DNA from: DATJFQ01 sp035495555
GTDB taxonomy: Bacteria; Acidobacteriota; Vicinamibacteria; Vicinamibacterales; 2-12-FULL-66-21
Reading direction: 5' to 3'
DNA length: 64,000 bases
Assembly (NCBI GenBank): GCA_035495555.1
Contig: DATJFQ010000098.1
Coordinates: forward strand, 27,563-91,562
Shown here: positions 58,977 through 64,000 of the stretch, piece after piece
Layout of the letters: each line of letters starts with the position of its first letter
Numbering within the stretch: position 1 is the stretch's first letter
Position numbers and translations under genes: made by a program
Notes under the pieces: generated by a model
Told to the model about the DNA's origin: nothing
Databases searched by the model: none
Seen by the model: only the letters and a program-made list of their open reading frames with translations

Positions 58977-60601
58977 CCGCCTTTCGTATTCAGCCTGGTC
59001 CTGGCCAGTTCCGACAGCTTCACCGCGTCCGCGAACTGCCCCATCGCGAACTGCGCCTGCGGATCGTGCGCAATCAGGTTCTTCTGCGCTTCGCCGGTCC
59101 CGAAGAGCGCCACGTCGATTTCGTAGTGAATCATCGCCTTGATGAAATCGATGTCCTTGGCAAACGCCGCGTCGTCGATCTTCACCTTCTCGGACTGCAG
59201 ATACGACTTGAAGTCGTTGACCATCGCGTCGGAGACCTGGAAGCCGCGCGCGACGCGCTTCTTGGCGCTGCCGGCGACTGCCATCCGCGTATCGCCCTCG
59301 GCGGCATAGCGCTCTGCGTAGTTCGCGAACGCGCCGCGTGCATACAGTCCGCGGCCGAACCGCGTCGGGTTGAAGCCCTGCACGGGGCCGACGTAGAACT
59401 TGTCGGGTTCGATCCCGCCGCCGCCGTAGACCTTGCGGCCCGCGTCCGTGTATTTCAACTGCGACGCGTTGTGTTCGCGCTGCCCCGTTTGATCGCGCAG
59501 CGTGTACGTGAGGTATTCGTCGAAGCTGCCGTCCCACGGGCGCTGGATCATGCGGCCGCTGGGCGTGAAGTACCGGCCGGTCGTCAGCGCCAATCCGGCG
59601 CCTTCGCTGATCCGGTAGACGGACTGCACCAGCGCTTTGCCGAACGTCGTCTCGCCGACGATGAGCGCGCGATCGTGGTCCTGCAGCGAGCCGGTCACGA
59701 TCTCCGATGCGCTCGCGCTGTTCCGGTTGACGAGCAGCATCATCGGCCCCGTGTAGTCCGCGTTTTCCGTCGCGCGATAATCTTCGTCCGAGTTGGGGAT
59801 GCGCCCGCGCGTGTAGACGATCATGTCGCCGCGGGGCAGGAACCGGTTCGCAATGCGGATCGCCTGATCGAGCGGGCCGCCGGGATTGTCGCGGAGGTCG
59901 AAGACCAGCCGCTTCATGCCCTGCGATTCGAGTTTCGCAACCGCCTCGCCGACCTCGTGGTCCGACGTTTCGGAGAAGTCGCCAAGTTTGATGTAGCCCG
60001 TCTGCGGATCGAGCATGAACGCGCCGCGGACCGTGGTGATGTTCACCTGATCGCGCTCGACGTCCATGTCGATCAATTTGTCGTATCCCGGTCGGCGGAT
60101 CGAGATATTGACTTTGGTGCCTTTGGGTCCCTTCAATTCGTGGGCAGTCTGCTCAGTGGTCCAGTTCTTCGCATCCTGGCCCTTCACGCGCGCAATCACA
60201 TCACCGCGGCGGATCCCGGCGCGGTACGCGGGGGAGCCTTCGAACACCGAGACGACGGTGACGTCGCCGTCGACGGTTTGAATCGACAGGCCGACGCCGT
60301 AGTAACTGCCTTCCTGCCGCTCGCGCATCTGCGCGTATTGCTTCGGGTCGAAGAAGCTCGAATGCGGGTCGAGCGTGTGCAGCATCCCGTCGATCGCGCC
60401 GTACACCAGACGATCCGACGGCACGTTGTCGACGTACTCGCGGTCGACCGCTGCCAGCGCGGCGGTAAAGGCGCGATACTGCAGTTGCACCTGGTCCTGC
60501 TTGGCCAGAACGGTGCTCCCGAAGAAGCCGCCAGCCAGCGCCGACAAGAGTACCGCGAGCGCCACGACCGGCACGAAACGGGGACTACGCATGGATCGCA
60601 T
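58970..60601 (-). CDS. S41 family C-terminal processing peptidase
   Basis: 543 residues. A tail-specific or C-terminal processing protease acting outside the cytoplasm. N-terminal helix (VPVVALAVLLSALAGGFFG), a PDZ domain (about 98-175; GVGLSIQTVDGDVTVVSVF, GIRRGDVIARVKG), then the S41 core (GYIKLGDFSE, VFDLRDNPGGPL). The catalytic serine is within NSASASEI (295-300, probably Ser297) and the general base is Lys322 in FGKALVQ. A C-terminal helical tail follows. The upstream region is shared divergently with tatA. It lies upstream of smc on the same strand but is separated by the 316-bp leader. Confidence 0.92.
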   Translation of the reverse strand: MRSMRSPRFVPVVALAVLLSALAGGFFGSTVLAKQDQVQLQYRAFTAALAAVDREYVDNVPSDRLVYGAIDGMLHTLDPHSSFFDPKQYAQMRERQEGSYYGVGLSIQTVDGDVTVVSVFEGSPAYRAGIRRGDVIARVKGQDAKNWTTEQTAHELKGPKGTKVNISIRRPGYDKLIDMDVERDQVNITTVRGAFMLDPQTGYIKLGDFSETSDHEVGEAVAKLESQGMKRLVFDLRDNPGGPLDQAIRIANRFLPRGDMIVYTRGRIPNSDEDYRATENADYTGPMMLLVNRNSASASEIVTGSLQDHDRALIVGETTFGKALVQSVYRISEGAGLALTTGRYFTPSGRMIQRPWDGSFDEYLTYTLRDQTGQREHNASQLKYTDAGRKVYGGGGIEPDKFYVGPVQGFNPTRFGRGLYARGAFANYAERYAAEGDTRMAVAGSAKKRVARGFQVSDAMVNDFKSYLQSEKVKIDDAAFAKDIDFIKAMIHYEIDVALFGTGEAQKNLIAHDPQAQFAMGQFADAVKLSELARTRLNTKGGK

Positions 60602-60677
60602 CGTAACAGAGGAAGTGCAGGCAGGGCAAAGAGTTCCGGGTCGATGCGCGGCTTCCCACGGGGGCCGCTGGCGGGTG

Positions 60678-60683
60678 TATACT
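60678..60683 (+). promoter_or_regulatory. candidate -10 element (TATACT) before tatA
   Basis: TATACT ends 7 bp before the tatA ATG, so a leaderless or nearly leaderless mRNA is predicted. No clear -35. Confidence 0.45.
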
Positions 60684-60690
60684 TTGGTTC

Positions 60691-60984
60691 ATGCTAGGCT
60701 CAGTAGGGCTTCCAGAGCTGATCATCATTTTCACGCTCGCGCTCATCATCTTCGGGCCCCGGAAGCTGCCGGAGCTCGGACGGTCGCTGGGCAAGAGCCT
60801 GGCTGAATTCAAGCGGGCGTCCAACGAGCTGAGGAATACGCTGGACGAGGAAATCCGGCTCGATGATCAGCGGTCCGCTCGCCAGGAGTCGACCGCCATC
60901 CCGCCCGTCGAACCGGCCCGGCCGTCGGTCGTGAACGAATCGCCGATCGCGGGCAGCATCCCGCGCCAGAACGGCAGCGCGTAA
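60691..60984 (+). CDS. tatA: Sec-independent protein translocase subunit TatA/TatB
   Basis: 97 residues. The short N-terminal helix LPELIIIFTLALIIFGPRKL with the FGPRKLPELGRSLGKSL hinge and amphipathic helix is diagnostic for TatA/E/B proteins, which form the protein-conducting pore of the twin-arginine pathway. The C-terminal tail is polar. The next gene is tatC (14-bp gap). Its length is between typical TatA and TatB, and no second copy is in view, so one protein may play both roles. TATACT lies 7 bp upstream of ATG. Confidence 0.92.
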   Translation: MLGSVGLPELIIIFTLALIIFGPRKLPELGRSLGKSLAEFKRASNELRNTLDEEIRLDDQRSARQESTAIPPVEPARPSVVNESPIAGSIPRQNGSA

Positions 60985-60998
60985 CCGCCCGGCCCTCG

Positions 60999-61853
60999 AT
61001 GGCGCTCGTACCTTTCCCGGGCACCTCCGCGCGCGCCGACCAGCCCGCGCTGCAGGATGACTATCGCCCGGGACATCCCGACGACGACGACCTCGACGGC
61101 GCGTCGAAGATGTCGTTCCTCGAGCATCTCGAGGAACTGCGCAAGCGGCTGATCTACTCCGCCTATTCGCTGCTCGCGGGCTGCGCGATCGCCTACATCT
61201 TCATCCAGCGCATTTTCGACTTCGTGATGCTGCCCATGCAGCACATGCTGCCGGGCGGCAACAAGCTGATTTACACGGCCGGCGCCGAGCCGTTCATGCT
61301 GTACCTGAAGATCGGCCTGATTGCCGGCATCTTCTTCTCGTCGCCGCTCATCATCTGGCAGCTCTGGAAGTTCATCTCCCCCGGCCTCTACACGCACGAG
61401 AAGAAGTTCGCGATTCCGTTCGTCCTCCTCTCGACCATTTTTTTCGTGCTCGGAGGACTCTTCTCGCACTACATCGCGTTTCCGTGGACGTGGAAGTTCT
61501 TCATCAGCTTCAGCACCGATTACATGGTGTTCATGCCGAAGGTCGATGAGGCCTTCAGCCTCTACACCAAGATGCTCCTCGGCTTCGGCCTCGTCTTCGA
61601 GATGCCGACGCTGGTCTTTTTCCTGGCCCGCATGGGTGTCGTCACGGCCCGGATGCTCTGGGCGTATTTCAAGTACGCCGTCCTCATCATTGCTATCGTC
61701 GCTGCGGTCGTCAGCCCCGGCACCGACATGATGTCGATGATGATCATGGCCGTCCCGATGTGGGGCCTGTACCTCATCAGCATCGTCATCGCCTTCATCT
61801 TCGGGAAGAAGAAAAAGCCTCGACAGGCGAACCCGCCTGAAACAATTCCGTGA
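60999..61853 (+). CDS. tatC: Sec-independent protein translocase subunit TatC
   Basis: 284 residues with six transmembrane helices. TatC recognises twin-arginine signal peptides. Family motifs: SFLEHLEELRKRLIYSAYSL near the N-terminus (after a ~30-residue polar extension), FMLYLKIGLIAGIFFSSPLI, FVSPGLYTHEKKFA-like FISPGLYTHEKKFAIPF and YMVFMPKVDEAFSLYTKMLLGFG, then AVVSPGTDMMSMMIMAVP. The long N-terminal leader is a little unusual. It directly follows tatA. Confidence 0.95.
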   Translation: MALVPFPGTSARADQPALQDDYRPGHPDDDDLDGASKMSFLEHLEELRKRLIYSAYSLLAGCAIAYIFIQRIFDFVMLPMQHMLPGGNKLIYTAGAEPFMLYLKIGLIAGIFFSSPLIIWQLWKFISPGLYTHEKKFAIPFVLLSTIFFVLGGLFSHYIAFPWTWKFFISFSTDYMVFMPKVDEAFSLYTKMLLGFGLVFEMPTLVFFLARMGVVTARMLWAYFKYAVLIIAIVAAVVSPGTDMMSMMIMAVPMWGLYLISIVIAFIFGKKKKPRQANPPETIP

Positions 61854-61873
61854 TCTGAACAGCTCGGCCGCGC

Positions 61874-61879
61874 TATACT
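61874..61879 (+). promoter_or_regulatory. candidate -10 element (TATACT) before the OmpA-family gene
   Basis: TATACT lies in the 101-bp gap after tatC, 75 bp before the ATG at 61955. The leader contains a small hairpin (CAGGT...ACCTG). No -35 consensus. Confidence 0.4.
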
Positions 61880-61954
61880 GTCGAGTCGGCGGGTCAGGTC
61901 TCGTAAACCTGCGCGACGACAGCTCCCCGAAACCCCCGCCGGAACCGAGGCATC

Positions 61955-63658
61955 ATGCGACAGATAGCGAGCACGTTGGGATTGGTGGCCCTCTTTGCCG
62001 CCCCCGCCCTCGCACAGACGTCCGCGGCACAACCCACTCCCGCGACCCAATCGACTCCTCCAGCCCAGGTGGAAACCCGTCCCGCGACGACGACGTTCAT
62101 GGGCGACACCGGCCTGTGGAACGTACCGACCGGCGAGGTGCTGCCTGCGCGGCGCTGGTCTGCGAGCGCGTATCGGGTCAACTTCGACGACAACCAGGGT
62201 TTCAGCGACATCTCGCGCTGGCCCGTCACGTTCGGCGTTGGCATCGCTGATCGAGCGGAGCTCTTTGGAGCCTGGACGCTGGTCACGCGCATCGATCGCG
62301 ATATCCGCCCGCTCTACGTCTCGTCGCAGCCGTCGGCCGGCGGGTACTCGCCAGAGGCGCCCCTGAACGGTCAAGGCTGGATTGGCAACCAGCTCGGCGA
62401 TTTCTGGGTAGGCGCCAAGATCAATCTCAGCTCGCAGTGGCGGCAGCAGCCGGTCGCGTTTGCACTGCGCCCGATGATCAAGCTGCCGACCGGCGACAAG
62501 AGCTCCGGTGCAAGCAGCGGCAAGCCGGACTTCGCGTTCGACGTCGTCGTGAGCAAAGAGGTCAACGAGCGCGCCGAATTGGCCGGCTACGGCGGCTTCA
62601 TCGTCCGCGGGAAACCTGACGCCGTCGAAACGACGAACGGACTGCGCTGGGGCTTTGGCGTCGGCGTGCCGTCGCGCAGATCCCTCCGGTTCACCGCGGA
62701 GATTTCCGGCGAGAAGTACACGAACGACACGCCTTCGGTCAGATTGGCGCTGTCCAGCGCGGATGATCTTTCGACGCTGGCGACCGGATTCAGCGAGCAG
62801 ATCAAGTCGCCTGTGCAAATCGATCTGGGTCTTACCTGGCAGGCGCGCTCGGGGTTTTTCGCCGGCGCCGGATGGACCTGGAGGCCGAGCGTCGATTCGC
62901 GCGACAGCTTCCTGAGCCAGTACACAAACGGGGCGGGCGATCGGATGGATATCGTCGGACGAATCGGGTATCACCCGGGCGTCCGCGTGTATGTCGCCCC
63001 GGCTCCGCCGCCGCCTCCTCCCCCGCCCGCTCCGCGCAATCAGCCGCCGACGGTGCACGCGCGCTGTGAGCCGTGCACGGTGGAAGTCGGGAAAGCGTCA
63101 ACGGTCACGGCCGATGCGCAGGATCCCGACGGAGATGCGCTCTCGTATCGCTGGAGCGCGCCCACCGGCACGTTCACGAACGGCACGTCTCGGCAGACGC
63201 CGTGGACCGCGCCGGTGCAGGAAGGGCCGGTGCAGGTGACCGTCACCGTCGACGACGGCAAAGGGGGGACCGCATCGGATGCAGTGACGATCCAGGTCAT
63301 CAAACCGGCAGTGAAGGAAGTGGTCTTCGAGGACGTGCACTTCGATTTCGACCGCTACAGCCTGCGGCCCGAGGCCACGCGACTGCTCGATGAAGTCGTC
63401 CGCGCCCTGCAGGACAACGCCGATCTGCACATCGAGATCGAAGGCCACACCTGCAACATCGGCACGGCCGAATACAACCTGGCGCTCGGGGAGCGGCGGG
63501 CAAACGCGGTCCGCGACTATCTCACGAGCCGCGGCATCTCCGGCGATCGCCTGCGTGCCGTCAGCTACGGCGAAGAGCGTCCGAAGTACGACAACAGCCG
63601 CGAGGAAACCCGCCGCCTCAACCGGCGGGCGGCGCTGACGGTCCGCTTGCAGCGATAA
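61955..63658 (+). CDS. outer-membrane OmpA-family protein with barrel, Ig-like and peptidoglycan-binding domains
   Basis: 567 residues with a signal peptide (LGLVALFAAPALAQ). The N-terminal ~330 residues are beta-strand-rich, like an outer-membrane barrel. A Pro-rich linker (APAPPPPPPPPAPRNQPP) leads to a PKD/Ig-like domain (about 365-450; TVTADAQDPDGDALSYRWSA) and then a C-terminal OmpA-like domain (VVFEDVHFDFDRYSLRPEA ... IEIEGHTCNIGTAEYNLALG ... RRANAVRDYLTSRGI) that binds peptidoglycan. It would link the outer membrane to the wall. TATACT and a short leader precede it. It ends 7 bp before the HEAT-repeat gene. Confidence 0.9.
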   Translation: MRQIASTLGLVALFAAPALAQTSAAQPTPATQSTPPAQVETRPATTTFMGDTGLWNVPTGEVLPARRWSASAYRVNFDDNQGFSDISRWPVTFGVGIADRAELFGAWTLVTRIDRDIRPLYVSSQPSAGGYSPEAPLNGQGWIGNQLGDFWVGAKINLSSQWRQQPVAFALRPMIKLPTGDKSSGASSGKPDFAFDVVVSKEVNERAELAGYGGFIVRGKPDAVETTNGLRWGFGVGVPSRRSLRFTAEISGEKYTNDTPSVRLALSSADDLSTLATGFSEQIKSPVQIDLGLTWQARSGFFAGAGWTWRPSVDSRDSFLSQYTNGAGDRMDIVGRIGYHPGVRVYVAPAPPPPPPPPAPRNQPPTVHARCEPCTVEVGKASTVTADAQDPDGDALSYRWSAPTGTFTNGTSRQTPWTAPVQEGPVQVTVTVDDGKGGTASDAVTIQVIKPAVKEVVFEDVHFDFDRYSLRPEATRLLDEVVRALQDNADLHIEIEGHTCNIGTAEYNLALGERRANAVRDYLTSRGISGDRLRAVSYGEERPKYDNSREETRRLNRRAALTVRLQR

Positions 63659-63665
63659 TCGGTCC

Positions 63666-64000
63666 ATGCCCATCCGTCCGTCCTCCGGCGCGGAGATCAA
63701 ACCGCTGATCACCGCGCTCGGAGGGTCGGACGATGTCCGGCGCGAGGCGGCGATTGCGCGTCTCGCCGTCATCGGCCCGCGCGCCGCCGAACACCTGTTC
63801 GCCGCGTATCCTGCCGCCACCACTCGTTCCCGGGTCGGGATCCTTCGCGCGCTGGAATCGATGGCGGATCCACGCGGGCTCACGCTGGCGCGCGAAGCGC
63901 TCGACCGCGGGCCCGCCGAACTGTCGCTCGCGGCTGTCGGCAGCTTGCGCGCGCTCCTTGCGACGGCCGAGGCGTCGAAGGAGGCGCTCGATACGCTCAT
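63666..64000 (+). CDS. HEAT-repeat-like protein, partial (C-terminus off the window)
   Basis: The visible 111 residues (from ATG at 63666, no stop before the window end) show helical repeats such as LITALGGSDDVRREAAIARLAVIG and REALDRGPAELSLAAVGSLRALL, i.e. alpha-helical pairs of the HEAT or PBS-lyase type (motifs quoted in parts). Such repeats usually mediate protein contacts. It starts 7 bp after the OmpA-family gene, so both are probably in one operon. Function unknown. Confidence 0.7.
   Translation, partial: MPIRPSSGAEIKPLITALGGSDDVRREAAIARLAVIGPRAAEHLFAAYPAATTRSRVGILRALESMADPRGLTLAREALDRGPAELSLAAVGSLRALLATAEASKEALDTL

Overview
The window is GC-rich chromosomal DNA, densely coded on both strands, with no rRNA, tRNA, phage, transposase or CRISPR locus that I could find. 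It most likely comes from an Acidobacteriota bacterium, perhaps of the Vicinamibacteria type. The evidence is a secreted VWFA-domain protein of the acidobacterial type, large secreted BNR/VPS10-like propeller proteins with Gly-Arg-rich linkers, large secreted M14 peptidases and the overall gene style. The lineage is inference from gene content, not from a marker-gene tree.

Layout. 1-3146 (-): an ABC exporter operon with three permease polypeptides and one ATPase, all overlapping by 4-10 bp. 3208-12350 (+): a P1/DmpA-type self-cleaving peptidase, two paralogous BNR/VPS10-like exported proteins, a beta-barrel protein and a small lipoprotein. 12447-20646: a secreted GH27 alpha-galactosidase (-), then a multi-domain M48 membrane protease (+) whose 3' end overlaps an M14 carboxypeptidase (-). 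20761-26961: small-molecule enzymes (RibD-like reductase, asparaginase-2-type Ntn hydrolase, PLP ammonia-lyase/racemase), alpha-glucan phosphorylase and two small unknown proteins. 27005-30009 (-): a PrcB-like/DUF4870-like fusion coupled to the VWFA protein. 30138-37527 (+): M24 peptidase, HtrA protease, an unknown membrane protein, CYTH protein, an AmgK-like sugar kinase next to a nucleotidyltransferase, and a TIM-barrel isomerase. 37562-50210 (+): asnS-rimO, then the classical translation/RNA operon rimP-nusA-infB-rbfA-nrnA-truB-rpsO-pnp. 50375-60601: a cupredoxin (+), then M14, M48, smc and an S41 processing protease (all -). 60691-64000 (+): tatA-tatC, an OmpA-family protein and the start of a HEAT-repeat protein.

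How the genes work together. Protein export and envelope proteolysis dominate: Tat translocase, ABC exporter, HtrA, S41, two M48, two M14, M24 and P1 peptidases, and many signal-peptide proteins. A second block is core gene expression.

The most striking feature is a family of degenerate tandem repeats, nearly all with a 7-bp period, at about fifteen loci. Many have an inverted second arm and can form hairpins. The same words (TTGGGAG/TTGGGAA and CCATCGT/ATGCTCG) recur at distant sites. They lie between genes, upstream of start codons where they supply GGGAG, in one good Rho-independent terminator, and in frame inside three conserved genes (the P1 peptidase, rimO and truB). They resemble cyanobacterial heptanucleotide STRR repeats in period, but the sequences and the in-frame placement deserve study. 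A second point is a structured leader ending in a terminator hairpin just upstream of smc.
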